64,000 nucleotides of DNA from Rattus norvegicus (GCF_036323735.1 NC_086025.1:107398188-107462187), one strand, 5' to 3'. Shown: positions 21,913 through 33,505, counted from the first letter of the stretch. Numbers and translations: made by a program. The notes: a model not told the origin generated them from the letters alone.

Positions 21913-22935
21913 AAACTAAAATCTTAAACAATATACACCCCCTCTTTTAAACATATCTTCTATTGAAACTACTCTCTTTTTTGAGAGAGTCTTCCTAAGT
22001 AACCTGAGCTGATCTAGAATTCAGGATCCTTGGGCTTCCCAAGTACTAGTAATACTAGTGCTATCATACCCAACGTATTCAAAATATTTTCAATCCAGAA
22101 AATCAAAGTACTAGTCAAGTAACCCTTATTTTTCAAAAGCCACAGAAACATCCAGGGCCTGTACTGGCTCCTGGTCCCTGCAAGAAGGCCAGAGCTCATG
22201 GGGAAGAAAAGAGTTGAAGTCAGCTGCTGGTCACCCCCTATGGCCCTCCCCAACATGAACTTCTACTATTCTCTGCAAATTCACTTATACCTCAGGTGGA
22301 AGTCACCAAATGAACTATCAGTGCAGTGTCAACTGGAAACATCCCAGTGTCTCCATGGTTTGCCCTGCTCAAGTCAGATTCCATCACTAACTATTGAGGA
22401 ACTCAGCAACGGCTTAAGCAGAGCAGGATTCCAAAAGCAGTATGGCCTCCAGCAGGTCATATAATCTCCTTAGACAGTAAGACATCTTGCCAGAAGGGAG
22501 CAAGAGCCACTCACTGAGGCAAGGCCCAGGAGAAGGATCCATACTATAAATTCAGTGTACCCCACTTTATCCTCAAAAGACTAATTTACGGAGAAGACAT
22601 GGCCGCAGTTCAGCAATCTGCTGATTCACAGCCCCAACACTGCTGACAGGTGAGTTCACATGGTCCTGAAAGTCCTGAAAGTCACCAACCAAGGACATCA
22701 GATCTCACTATACCCCCTTGCCATTCTCCCCAGGTCAGCTGAGCCACAAGCATTAATCCTTTAGAACTCCTAGAGGAGGGAGCTTCCAGAGGGGGGCACT
22801 AGGCCTCTCACCCAGTTAGCGGAGCTGCCAATGTGGGTAGTCAGCTACAGCAAATATGCAAATTATTTGGGTGTTTATGAAAAGAACATATTCCTTCAGG
22901 TAGCTAATAATTCTAAAATTAAATAAATGGAAAAA
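21913..22935. other. Intronic sequence, nothing supported
   Basis: Mostly unique. A plus-strand donor-like GTGAGT at about 22,651 follows a short ATG frame, but no acceptor partner makes a convincing exon. Confidence 0.4.
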
Positions 22936-23075
22936 GAAGCAGAGTGTCCTGGCCAGTGCTGTAATTCTGACGCTGAGGAGGCTGAAGCAGGAGGATACCC
23001 TGAAATCAAAGTCAGCCTGAGCTATTAAAAGTGACCTGCGAACATCCTGGATTACATCACAAGACTGTCTCACGG
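22936..23075 (+). repeat. Degraded B1-type SINE
   Basis: gaggaggctgaagcaggagg, aaagtcagcctgagctatt and caagactgtctcacgg follow the B1 order. Confidence 0.6.
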
Positions 23076-23147
23076 TAGAAAAGGAGGGGACAGAGACACA
23101 CGTGGTAGAAAAAAACACACTCCTTTTAACTGTCCCTGATCTCCATA

Positions 23148-23180
23148 TATGTGTGTGTGCATACACACACACACACATTA
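23148..23180. repeat. Short GT/CA microsatellite
   Basis: gtgtgtgtgcatacacacacacacac, a small inverted TG/CA run. Confidence 0.85.
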
Positions 23181-25065
23181 ATTTTTTTCTTTGAAAGTCT
23201 ATTAAAGCTTTAAAAATTAATGAAAGCAGGGCTTCCTAATGCCAGCACTGGGAAGACGAAGGACTCACTCACATGTAGGCCTCCGTCTAAGCCCTTGCTA
23301 TGTCAGCCACTTTCCAATACCTCCTTCCACCTCCAGCTCCACCTCCCAGGCAAGCTGATCCATCCTCTGGCAGCCACCCCTCAGGTTTTGAAACCACACA
23401 GGAGGGAGGGACCCAGTGCCCTAATTCGAGCAACAGATAAACAGTGCTCACTCTACCTCCCAGCCATCCATCTAGCCCCGCTCCAGCCCAAAGGAGCCTA
23501 ACCTGTTCCTTCCCCCATGAGGTGTCTAGGATCCCCACTGGTCAGAACACCCAGCATGCCCCACCGCATGTCATCAGCTCCCAGAAGCAAGAAAGCCCTT
23601 CCATCCAAGGCCTCATACTTGTCCTCACGGGAACTGCAGAGCCCGTGTGTTTGGGTTCGTTTTCATTTCCCCCCCGCAGACACTGCCTACTCAACTGTTT
23701 CCTGTGGGTGTGCAGCAATCGTAGCTGAAACTCACAAGGTGCTTCCCATGAGCCAATTTCTTTTCTAAAAACTCCATCTATACCAGCTCACTAACCTCCC
23801 AGCAACTGCGTGTGGAAAACTCCCATCCTCCCCTTGTTGTCAGCTGAACAAGTGAGTCTGGAAAAATCCGTGAGAAGGAAGAGGTGATGTGAGGAGGACT
23901 GGGCCAGCAGTGAAAGAGCCAGGGCCTTCCTCTCCAGGTTTACTAACACCAGGAAGCTCGGTCAGCAGGCGCTTGCTGTATGCTTGGAAGGCAGACAGTC
24001 CCAGTGTGGGAGGATATCTAAACACACCCGAGCATTCGGGGGGAGCTAGACAGATGGAGCACCTGACTCAGGGAAGGTGACCAACACAGTTGGGCAGCCA
24101 CCTGCACCATATAGGCTCTTCTTCAGAACACAGAGATTTAGGGCAAACTAAGGTTTCTAGTAAAACATTCTTCATGCAGAAGGGAGTGGGTACAATCTCA
24201 AAGCAGAGAAAGCTCTTCAGCCTGACACAAAACTTCCAAGACATGGAGAAAAAAAAACAAAAAAACCCAAAAAGATAAACCAGCCTACATGGAAGCCCCT
24301 GAGAATAGGAGGATACAGTTCTTTGAACTAATGTAAGTCCAAAGACAAACTTGGGAGGGCCTGTCAATATGCAAGGAACTAGTGCTGGCAGGAGCAGCTT
24401 CTCCTGAGAGGTTCACTTTCAGAGGACACAATGGAGCTATGAGGGGAGCCCTCTTCCACCCTACCCACCGGTCAGGTAGCCCAGCAGGTCCATATATAGC
24501 TACCATTCCTACAGAATCTATACCCACGCTGCTTTGGGTCCAAAGCTAATACCCAGCTTCAGGCATCTACCTGTTGTTTCGGGCATGTGGCAGGGGCTGG
24601 GCTGGGCAGCTGTTCTGCTCCTAGGGCACCCTACCGGCTACCTATCATACTACCAAGTGGGTGCGTACCGTTCTATGGGAATTCTCTTCCATGTAAAGCC
24701 AATAGGAAGCTGGATCCCACACATGGGATGCCAAGTTGCCGTGCAAGATGCAGTGAGATCTGACTGGTATCCCACAGGTGTTAGCCCTCGACAATGCCAG
24801 GAATGTGCATCCCATATCCCAGGAAGAAAGACGGAAAAGTGTGGGAGTGTGGGCCAAAGGAACAGGGGGCAAGCCTAGCAAACTGTGGCCTAAAATCACA
24901 GATAACCCCAAGAAGAGACCAGAACAGTAATGGCTGGAGGCGATGAGGGAGGAAGGACAAGCCCTATACACTTCTGAGAAAAGGCACTGTGTAGGAAAAG
25001 AATAGAGGACTCTTGGCAAGAACTAGATGATCAAGTCTTAGACTTCTGTTACAGAAAAAATGACA
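23181..25065. other. Intronic sequence, nothing supported
   Basis: Apparently unique. Minus strand 24,118-24,240 has an open segment (KSFLCFEIVPTPFCMK) after a T-rich acceptor, but its only donor (GTGGCT) is poor, so it is not called. Confidence 0.4.
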
Positions 25066-25187
25066 GCCAGCCATTGTAACACACATTGATGATAATCTTA
25101 GCACTCAGAAGGCTGGGGCAGGATTGTGAGTTCAAGACCAGCCTAGGCTACATAGCAAGAGACTATCTTGTAAAAAGGGAAACTGTA
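25066..25187 (+). repeat. B1-type SINE
   Basis: tgatgataatcttagcactc, gaaggctggggcaggattgt and gagttcaagaccagcctagg, ending in an A-rich tail. Confidence 0.75.
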
Positions 25188-25250
25188 TAGCAAGTGCAAG
25201 GCCCTGGGTTCAGTCCCCAGCTCCAAAAAAAAGAAAAGGAAAAGAAAAAA
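25188..25250 (+). repeat. ID element, 5'-truncated
   Basis: It starts within the ID body (agcaagtgcaaggccctggg), continues ttcagtccccagctcc and has an A-rich tail. The flanks share aaaaagggaaactgta-like sequence, with one base difference. Confidence 0.88.
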
Positions 25251-26380
25251 AAAGGGAAAACTGTAGACTGATCAAAGCCCATAAGCAACTAGTAAGAAGT
25301 GACATTACAGCTTGGTTCTTCCTAGAAACAAGGGCTGAATGCTACAGCCTGTCAAGGACTGGGGGGCGTGGCTGGCCTTCTCGAGGGCCCGCCTGCCAGG
25401 AAGCCAGGGGCTACGTGTGTAGGAGCCACACTGAATCGGAGCAGGCTTCCTATCACAAGAGGAACTAAGTGACCTCTGCAGAGTGGTCTCAAGGGAAGCT
25501 AATGAACAATGCTGGAGCAAGCAGACACCAATTCTCCAGCCTCACCAGAGACATCCCATCCCTGCCAACCCTATGGTCAGCAGCCAGCTAAATGTCATCT
25601 TTTATTGGCAGGCCAGTCAAGGGCTCTTGATAGGACAGGCTCAGACCCCAGGCTGATGCTTCGCAGTCAGTATCTGCCAGTTCTTACTCAACTACTGACT
25701 AACTGGGCCCAACAAGGAGGTGTCCCCAAGAGCTTTACAAAAGAGAAAGTGAAAGTGTATGATAGGGCTACATCACCTAATGATACACTATGTCTACTTC
25801 AGTATATAACACATGGCACATGCAATTTATACATGTGTGCAACAACAGGGTGCCAGACAGAATTCATCAATGTAGTACATAAGCTACCTTCTACAGTAAG
25901 ATTGTATCAGACCATGTACAAAGGACTACACTTGTCACATAGATATATGCATCCACACAGTCCCTAGGTCTGTTGTCCATGTCCCTGCCTTCTATATCTA
26001 CTGACCCAACCAACTACAGGCAGAAACTATTCACAAAATTTCATGTCAGCTGACATTTTTTTTCCTGCCATAATTCTGTAACAATAGACTATAGTGGTTG
26101 GTTTATACAGCATTTACACTGTGTCGGGGTTAGAGATGACCTGAGGCACACAGATCCACAGTTCACACCCAAACACCATGCCATTTGCTCTAAGGGATTT
26201 GGGGATTCACACCGGCCTCCCGTATCTGGCTATGTGATTAGGCAGACAAGCAGATGCAGGTCTGACCAGGACTCCTCTCCAGGGCTGTGGTGCTGGTTAA
26301 AAGGTCCCACAGGGTTCCACAAACTTCAATTTCTGACCATCCTCCCAGCTTCTTTGTCCAGAGTTGAAAATTGCACTTTC
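25251..26380. other. Intronic sequence, nothing recognised
   Basis: Unique-looking sequence with no exon that I can support; a plus-strand 152-codon frame at 25.5-26.0 kb is treated as chance. Confidence 0.4.
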
Positions 26381-26575
26381 GGGGCTGGAGAGATGACTCA
26401 GCAGTTAAAGAGCACTGGCTACTCTTCCAGAGGTCCTGAGTTCAATCCCCACCAACCACATGGAGGTTCATATCTGTGTTGGGATCTGATTCCCTCTTCT
26501 AGTATGCATGAAAAGGGAGCACTCATACATAAAATAAATACATCTCTCAAAAAAGAAGAAAGGAAAAAAAGAAAA
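26381..26575 (+). repeat. B2 SINE
   Basis: ggggctggagagatgactca, gctactcttccagaggtcct and gggatctgattccctcttct, with an AAAATAAATAC tail. Confidence 0.93.
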
Positions 26576-26609
26576 TTCTACTTTGTACTCTCTCACTGCC
26601 AAGTCTTAC

Positions 26610-26694
26610 CTCGGCCACATTTTTCAATGTGACATTGCTTGGATCTTTTAGGCAACCTTGACTTTCTGTGGTGCTCACTGCTAATTTTAACTCC
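26610..26694 (-). CDS. Candidate exon, 85 bp
   Basis: The donor CCGAG followed by GTAAGA is strong. The acceptor gcctctttatggggatatttag is good; a competing AG lies 4 bases further in and another 21 bases further out. The open frame reads ELKLAVSTTESQGCLKDPSN and then VTLKNVAE, ending at phase 0, which joins the 215-bp exon without a break. With the outer acceptor it gains LFMGIFR. No family is recognised. Confidence 0.52.
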
Positions 26695-27018
26695 CTAAAT
26701 ATCCCCATAAAGAGGCTGTCACAACAGCATCCAACAGTCACTTTGCATGGTATTCAATTCACAGCTTTGCGGACAGGTGAGTTCCTGGCATGAACAGGGT
26801 TCCAAGGCCACGGTGATTACTAATCCTGGTCAACATGACAATGTTAAAAACACATGAAAAGCTGTAAGGACAACCCTGCTGGAATTGATCTTGAATGGAG
26901 ACAGAGCAGAGGAATGGCCTAGCACACAGGCAGCCATCCAGCTCAAAGTTTCAACAGTTCTGACGACCAGACCCTGTGGCCTCCATTCCCAGAGCCTAAA
27001 AACTGCCCAGCAGCCTAC
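26695..27018. other. Short intronic gap between two candidate exons
   Basis: Unique sequence. The minus-strand frame of the 65-bp candidate at 27,019 stays open into this gap, so intron retention would lengthen the protein by about 60 residues before a stop. Confidence 0.35.
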
Positions 27019-27083
27019 CTTATCTAGAGACAGGGCAAGACAGGGCCTCCTTTGGTGGGCATTAGGAAACACATGACCATCCA
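27019..27083 (-). CDS. Candidate exon, 65 bp, phase conflict
   Basis: An excellent acceptor (cacagttttgtgtacattttag) and a fair donor (ATAAG then GTAGGC) bound 65 bp open in one frame (DGHVFPNAHQRRPCLALSLD). It ends at phase 0, whereas the strongest acceptor of the 26,610 exon needs phase 2. Either that exon uses its inner acceptor, or this is an alternative or spurious exon. Confidence 0.3.
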
Positions 27084-27325
27084 CTAAAATGTACACAAAA
27101 CTGTGTCAATTTGTGCTGTAAGGGGCAAAGCTCTCACCAGATTCCAAAGAAACTCAGGGCAGTGCCGTGGAGACAGGGTGCTGAGGACAGCATGTGGCCT
27201 CAAAACTGGTTAAAGGACTTTCTGCTATGCTGTGGTTATGATATCATCCTTTGGTACTGTTTAAAATCTACCCCACTCTGCTGCTGCCTTTAGGATTTAG
27301 ATGAGCAATGTAAGTCTGTATCAAA
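27084..27325. other. Intronic sequence with exon-like signals on both strands
   Basis: Minus strand: 43 bp at about 27,140-27,182 has a good acceptor (catgctgtcctcag) and donor (CTG then GTGAGA). Plus strand: a pyrimidine-rich acceptor (ctgctgctgcctttag) and a GTAAGT donor 16 bases later at about 27,294-27,309. Neither is called as an exon. Confidence 0.3.
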
Positions 27326-27397
27326 AAAGGAAGGAAGGAAGGAAGGAAGGAAGGAAGGGAGGGAGGGAAGGAGGAAGGGAGGGAGGAAGGAAGGAAA
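27326..27397. repeat. GGAA tetranucleotide microsatellite
   Basis: About eight GGAA units followed by GGGA and GGAA variants. GGAA arrays are potential ETS-factor binding platforms. Confidence 0.96.
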
Positions 27398-27504
27398 TGA
27401 AATGAAAAACAGAGTCTAGGGATGCAACTCAAAGGTGGAGGAGCTCTTGGCTGTTATGAGGCCTTGGGTTCCATTTCCAGTACTTAAAAAAATAAAACCC
27501 ACAA

Positions 27505-27785
27505 GGAAAATAGAGAAGCCGGGGCAGTGGCACATACCTGTGGCCCCCGCCTTTCCCCAGGTTGAGATAGGAAGATACTTAAATCTGCAAATTTACAAAC
27601 AGCCAAGGAAAAGGACAACAGAGCCCAGCAATGGTGGCACACACCTTTAATCCAGCACTAAGGAGGCAGAGGCAGGTGCATCAGGCAGACACCTGTTAGT
27701 TTGAGGCCAGCATAATCTAAACAATGGGTCCCAAGATGTCCAGAGCTATGTAGTGAGATCCTGTCTCAACAACAACAAACAAAAA
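27505..27785 (+). repeat. B1 SINEs, one partial and one longer
   Basis: Partial copy at about 27,518-27,560 (gccggggcagtggcacatac). The second, about 27,630-27,785, has aatggtggcacacaccttta, ggaggcagaggcaggtgcat and gtagtgagatcctgtctcaa with a CAA-rich tail. Confidence 0.82.
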
Positions 27786-28662
27786 AAGGAGGAGGGGGAA
27801 AGGAGGGGTGGAGAGGAAAATCTATTAAGGCCTGGCCTGCCCTCCTCCTTCAGGAAAAAGATAGTTTTTAAGTTAGGAAACTCTAAGAGCTGGCCAGGTC
27901 ACCAGACTGAGATCCTGAGCTCACTACACTTGGTGGTATATGAGAACATGGGTCAAATTGTGTTTTCTAGAAGCAGACAGGCTGAGTGTTGTGCTTGGTG
28001 AGAGGTGGGGAGTCTGCTTGTTTTGGACCTTGTGCGCATGGCCTTAGCTCCCTGTTTTGAGAAAAAGCCCAGGGCTGGCCCTCTGGAGGAAAAGCAGAGC
28101 TAGCAACACACTCGGCAAAATCCTGGTTTCACATTTCATAACCAACACATTCCCATACCCAGATAAACCGTGCCGTCACCTCCCCCTTCAGCTTAAGCAA
28201 GCTGCCCAGTACAGCCCCTTTGTGAAGGTTCCGGAAACTAAGCCTTACTCTGTCGTGCTGGCTCTGGGAGCCCCTGCACCTGCCTGCTAGGTGTGTGGGG
28301 AGGGGGTTGCTATAAGGCCACCCTAGCACACAGCTGGCAGAAAACAGGGCCAAACCATGTTCACAGTATTCCTGGGATGGCTCTCACAGCACAGTCATAG
28401 AAGATGTCCCCAGGGAGGTCACAGCTGCAGCCAGACCCACCACACCCCTCCGAGTCTTGCCTTCTCAAGCTACACTGGCCAAGCCAGCTCCCTCTCCTCC
28501 TGCTTCTCCCCTAGACTCTACGCATCCATGAACTCACAGCCAGGCGCTCACACCATGCCAAGTGACTCCAAAAGAGAATAAATGGCCAAGTAGTCTTTCA
28601 GATCAGGCAGGATCGCCATTAGTCAGTTAGCTCCACCCCTTTGTTGAAGGCCCAATCCTTAC
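27786..28662. other. Intronic sequence
   Basis: A minus-strand segment ending at 28,177 (reads RNLHKGAVLGSLLKLKGE before a GTGACG donor) is open but lacks a good pyrimidine tract, so it is not called. Confidence 0.35.
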
Positions 28663-28713
28663 CAGCCCACTTCTGACAGTTCTGATTCTGTTCTTTCATC
28701 CCTAAGCTCCAAG
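28663..28713 (-). CDS. Candidate exon, 51 bp, two possible frames
   Basis: The acceptor gagcttccacccgctatag and donor GGCTG followed by GTAAGG are both good. Two frames are open: LELRDERTESELSEVG, which ends at phase 2 and fits the 26,610 exon with its strongest acceptor, and WSLGMKEQNQNCQKWA, which ends at phase 1 and fits the 27,019 exon. The first reads more like protein. Confidence 0.35.
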
Positions 28714-29344
28714 CTATAGCGGGTGGAAGCTCCTTGGGAGGCTGCTCTCTCACCAGGAATCCTTTTCAGAGTCCTACCATCAACTCTACTCTTCTTCCCT
28801 CTACTCACAAGGGTCCCACACTCCCTGACCACACCAGGATCTGTCTTTCCACAGAAGCAGTACCCTTGTTCACACATGGCCTCATATGCCTGTGCATATA
28901 CCAGGTCTCCATAGAGCCATTAGTGATCAAAAAACAAGCAAACAAAACTGTGCAAGAGCTCACAGCTATAATCCCAGTGCACAGGACACGGAGGCAGAAT
29001 TTAAGGTAGGTTCTAGTGGTACAGCCTAGTGGTACAGTGCTTATCTAGCATGCACGAGGTTGTATATCAAACACAGTAACCCTGATAAAGAAAAAAGTTA
29101 CTCTTTGAGCATAGGAATTTGAGGTCTACCTTGGGCTATATAATCTAGACAAGACTGGGCTATAGAGACAAATGGGGGAAAATACTACAACAACAACAAA
29201 CACTTAGCAAAACTCAGCAGTCCTACTTTGGCAAAAGAGGTACTGGGTAGTTAGGAGAGGGCAAAAAGAACATGGGCACAGGGTACGAAGGCTGGGATGC
29301 AGAGGACCACAGAAGGCAAGCAGTACTGTAGAGCGGGCACTTAC
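28714..29344. other. Intronic sequence with degraded SINEs
   Basis: About 28,945-29,100 holds a B1 relic (cagctataatcccagtgcac) and an ID/B4-like relic (agtggtacagtgcttatcta, gcatgcacgaggttgta). About 29,105-29,200 is another B1-like piece. Confidence 0.45.
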
Positions 29345-29432
29345 CTCTGAGAGGCTGAAGGTGCCTGGGCTTCCCCATGCCTGTTCCCACACGTGAGCTC
29401 CTTGAGCTGAGGGGCTGTCCAGACTCACACAG
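29345..29432 (-). CDS. Candidate exon, 88 bp, frame uncertain
   Basis: The donor CAGAG followed by GTAAGT is nearly perfect. The acceptor at 29,433 (gatgccttcctcccaag) is good; others 18 bases inward and 25 bases outward are possible. One frame reads CVSLDSPSAQGAHVWEQAWG then SPGTFSLSE; another contains an ATG in good context (GGCATGG) reading MGKPRHLQPLR. If the latter is used, translation could start here. The exon probably lies near the N-terminus. Confidence 0.35.
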
Positions 29433-29755
29433 CTTGGGAGGAAGGCATCAGGTCCTACTGCCACAGACCTCCAGCCCCAGGCACATCCAGAATATCCAGG
29501 CTACCACTCTCCTTAAATGACCAAGGAAAAACCAGGAAGATGGAGGAAGACTTTTGACATGTAGGTAGTCGCAGTTCCTCACAGATTCCTTTTCACTGAA
29601 ATGGTGTCACAAAAACTTCAAGCACTTGGCTGGTGACAGAGAGGCATCCTGTTCATCATCCTTCCACCTGCCACCATGTGGCAGAGCCCAAGACACAATG
29701 GAGCTATGTCATGGCACCCACAGGTATCCAAAAAAGTTCAGCCAAGCCTCCTCAC
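29433..29755. other. Intronic sequence
   Basis: Unique sequence between two candidate exons; no repeat recognised. Confidence 0.35.
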
Positions 29756-29791
29756 CTGTCTCCTGAGCTGTCTGTTTCCTCTGGGCTGTTT
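29756..29791 (-). CDS. Candidate small exon, 36 bp
   Basis: The acceptor is strong (cctatgggtcttatcttag) and the donor GACAG followed by GTGAGG is strong. All three frames are open; one reads NSPEETDSSGD and joins the SPSAQG frame of the 88-bp exon. The exon could equally be untranslated leader. Confidence 0.3.
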
Positions 29792-31505
29792 CTAAGATAA
29801 GACCCATAGGTGGGCAGAATGACAGAAACAAACTCTCTAAGTGTCACAGGATGCTTTCCAAAGTCAAGGACCTCAGATTGGGACCCAGTCTGGTCTCCTG
29901 ACTAGGAGGCAGGGAGATATACCCCCTTCAGCAGGACTCTGACAAGACCACCAACCAGGTCTGCTCCACTTCCCTGAAAGCTGAGGGCTGGCCCTGTCTT
30001 TCCCCCACCTATGGGGACGACTGAAGTAAGTAGAGGCCCTGCCAACTCCACTTTCTAAACCAGCAACTGCTGCTCAGACGCAGCCAAACGGTGGCCTGGC
30101 CCCCAGAACAGATGAACACCGCAGTCCTGCCTCCAGCACCCTGAGCTCATGTCATAGCTCTACAAGACCAAGGTTACTCTCTTTTTACCTCACACTGTGC
30201 TTAGCACACTCTTTAGGAGACAGTCAGGAGCAAGGAGCAAGATGCCCAGGTAAGGGCTATGGCAGACCATGTAACAGGGGTGAGTCAAAGCGCACACAGC
30301 ACTTCAGGCAGTCAGTGCACACTGGGCCTGTAGAAACTCGACCCCACAGCAGGACAGAGTCAATTTCAAGGCATGCTAATGATCTATATGCTGTGTCAAC
30401 CAGGTTCTATGGTGATTAAGGTCACCTACAACTAACCAAAAGAGTGCTATGCCTGGAAAGCACATACCCTCCAGTCACGTGCAGGAAACCTACTCTAAGG
30501 AGGCGGGAGGTGAGTGAGAGGTGATGAGATCACGAGATAGAGACCTGAGTGAGCTCCTCATGTCTATGAAAAGGTTGGGTTAAGGCCTTGTCCGTTTCCA
30601 GCACAAGGCTATAGCCATAAGGCATCTCTTTGAAGCACCAAATGTTCCTTCCCTCAGCAGACAGACTGAGAGCATCCGGCTCTTGGGTCTCCCACCTCCA
30701 AGTCCATGGGAAATAAACTGCTGTTTTTAAGGTCCCAGCCTATATTTCTAAGATCCTAGTGTCCCACTAGATTTAGTATAGCATTCTAGAAACACACTCA
30801 GTTCCCAGGGGTGACAGGACTGGGACCAGGACTCTCTAATCTACCTTGTGGTGTTGTACAAAGTATAAATAAGCATCACAACTGCCTTCCCTATGGCCAC
30901 TAAGAACCAGGACACCAGCAAAGGGCCCACAGGGCACAGGAACCCACCCCCTGCCTATTCCCAGGTAACACTCTGCAGGACGGCCCGCCTAAGATTCCAA
31001 AGCAAAGCAGAACTGTGTGGGCATCAACAATTCACTGAGTGGACCAGGATCTAGGCAAAGCGTGGGGAGGTAAGCCTACATTCCCTGATCTCAACTGCCT
31101 TCCTGTGCCACTCTACAGGTAGAAGCCATGCTCTGTGCTGATGGCTTCCAGTCTCCCACAGACCCACATAAAACCCTATCTGGGCCTGACACAAACTACC
31201 ATCACTCCTGGCAGGCTTATCGGGACCCAGCGCCCCTTGCCAGAGATGGCGCAAACTGTCAGTGTGGACTGATAACGGTGGTGACAATGCCACTCATCTG
31301 CGCCCACAGCTGCTTCTACCCTGGAGACCTGCAGGCAGAGCTTCTTTCTGCCCCACGTCTTCCTCCATTACTGGTGACAATTGCCACAGGCAATCTACTC
31401 CTTCAAAACCTGCTCTGATTTCATTCTGCACTTGGTTGGTTTCAAACATCGCCCCACTCCAGTATTTTTCACACACACAGAGTATTAGGTGAAAATGACA
31501 CTCAG
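29792..31505. other. Large intron, mostly unique
   Basis: No long repeat is recognised. Two further microexon-like pairs on the minus strand (22 bp at 30,189-30,210 and about 27 bp near 30,470-30,496) have pyrimidine-rich acceptors but are too short to call. Confidence 0.4.
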
Positions 31506-31865
31506 AACTGGAAAAACAAGCCAGGTATGCCTAACCTCAGAACCTGGGAAGTGGAAGTCAAAAACCAGCCTCAGCTGTTAGTCTCACCACATGAGGCCCA
31601 GGCCCAAAACAAAAACGATTTGGTGGGTTTTTTTTTTTTGTTTTTGTTTTTGTTTTTTAAATTAGAAGCATAGGGCTGGGAATATGGCTCTGTGGTTGAA
31701 TGAGTGCCTGACATGTAAGGCCCACCAAACTTTTCGAGTCCTGATGGCACATGCCTGGATCACAGCAGTCCCAGAGCTTAGGAGACTGAGGCAGAGAGAG
31801 GCCAAGTTCCAGACCAGCATTGGCTACAGAACAAGACATGTCAAGAAAAGACAAAGCAAACCTAA
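31506..31865 (+). repeat. Two degraded B1-type SINEs with a T-rich spacer
   Basis: First piece at about 31,520-31,600 (aggtatgcctaacctcagaa). Then a GT-rich T tract at 31,629-31,660. Second piece at about 31,675-31,860 (gggctgggaatatggctctg, aggagactgaggcagagaga, aagttccagaccagcattgg). Confidence 0.6.
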
Positions 31866-31868
31866 AAG

Positions 31869-31964
31869 GACTAGAAACACGCAGGCAGTTGACGGTGTTG
31901 GGTAACAAGCAGTCCAGACTAGAAACACACAGGCAGTTGACGGTGTTGGGTGACGAGCAGAGAT
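31869..31964. repeat. 48-bp tandem duplication
   Basis: Two adjacent copies of a 48-bp unit starting gactagaaacac, with cgcaggcagttgacggtg in copy 1 and cacaggcagttgacggtg in copy 2. They differ at only a few positions over the shared 42-44 bases. It is not a known SINE. Confidence 0.93.
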
Positions 31965-33505
31965 CACACTCTCTGCTGTGCTGTTCACCTTTCTAGGTCT
32001 GAGAACAGCAACAACAAATGTCAAAAGCAACCTTCTGATCAAGCCACACAGAAGGGTAGAATAGATCTTAGAACCAGCCCTGGCCTAGTTCACAGCCCAG
32101 CTAACCCAAGAGCAGTGACAACAAGAGAAGGAACTGGGTACCAGGGCAGGCTCACATGACTGACCAGCGAGTATCGCCCCACCCCCAGCTCAGAGATACT
32201 TCTTGCCTCACTCCTAATAAAGAAGTCTAAGACCAGCAGCTGAGCAGCCAGGAGCCAAGATGAGTCTCCTCCAGCAGCTACAGAAGGGCCTTGATCTGGA
32301 ATGCAAGCAAAGATGCACCTGGGCAGAAAACAAACAGCACTTTAAGTAATGCTTGACTTGAGAACATAAGCCAGGCAGCCTGACACACCCTGGGTGCGCA
32401 CCAAGCTTGGCCACCCGTGATGGCACTCTGGGCAAGTCACTTAACCTTCACATTCTGCGTTCTATCATAGGGCTCAATGCTCTTTGTGTTAGCGGCTGTC
32501 ACTCCTACTCTTCAAGTGCCTATTTCCACAAGAACAAATACCCTTTAGGTCCATGGTTATCACACAGAGACTGAAGGCTCTGTGAGCAGTGGTGGTTTCT
32601 GGGCCAAGGACACAAAGCCAGGGCTGGCCACTCCCTGTACAGCTCCCAGGACAAAGTTAGGCTCTGCCAAGCTCCCACTAAAGAGTAAAAGGTGCAGGCC
32701 CCTCCCCACCCTCTTCAGAATTAAGATCACTTTGGCTATATATGACTCACTCAACAAGAGTGGAAATGTTTTCAATAGCTTTGCAATTCCTGCACTTTGC
32801 CTTAGGGACATAACTGTTGGTCCCTACTGCCCCCCCTCCACGCCCCACTCTCCATACTTACTCAGTTATAGGCTATGTTGGGAAAAGGACAGTTTGATCT
32901 ATAACCTGACCTCCCTGCTCAAGCTCTCCCCTCAAGTCAGATCTGCCTTCAAATGGTGCTGAGCAATGGCAGAACAGGCTGGCCCATTCCTTGACCTTAC
33001 TCCATCCAGCAGAGGGGAGCGCTGCACAGAGGTGTAGAGGGCCTCAGCGGGGGAGGGCTTCCCTACTCCAAGCTTTGATGCAAACAGTTTTACATAAGCG
33101 ATATGAAAAACCACTAACAGCCACTTCAGTATTCCTGCTGCTTGCCTGACTGGGAGGAGATTTGCATGCTGGAAGGAAGCCCAGGGGAGTGCAGTTATTT
33201 CTAGAGAAATAAAGCAAGAGGACCTCTATCCTTTCTGGTATCTGCTTTCCTTCAGCACACAGAGGTTCTCCAAATCAGGAGACCCTATCCGCCATCCTGA
33301 TGCCGGATATACCAAGGGAACTGTAAAACAGCCGCTGTGCTGGAGATAAGCCAGCAAGGCTCCGTCTTCTGGGGTCACTCAGCATCTCCAACAGCCTCAT
33401 TCTTTGATTTCAGTTGTCTTCTCTTACGCCAGGTATAAAGGGGACAGGGTCCCCCTTCTATGCTGACATGTCCTTGCTCAAACAATCTCGACTGCACTCT
33501 TTGGT
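31965..33505. other. Intronic sequence with a MIR-like relic
   Basis: About 32,420-32,475 (ggcactctgggcaagtcact, taaccttcaca) resembles a MIR core. The rest looks unique with no supported exon. Confidence 0.4.

Noticed and set aside
24118..24240. Minus-strand open segment after a T-rich acceptor (contains KSFLCFEIVPTPFCMK)
   Set aside because: The only donor, GTGGCT at its end, is poor, and it does not fit the phases of neighbouring exons.
25509..25967. 152-codon plus-strand frame
   Set aside because: No splice sites, no family resemblance and opposite strand to the gene. The composition looks like random intron translation.
28735..28762. 20-bp minus-strand segment reading DSEKDS before GTGAGA
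   Set aside because: Its acceptor lacks pyrimidines, and the intron to the next exon would be only about 46 bases, below the usual mammalian minimum.
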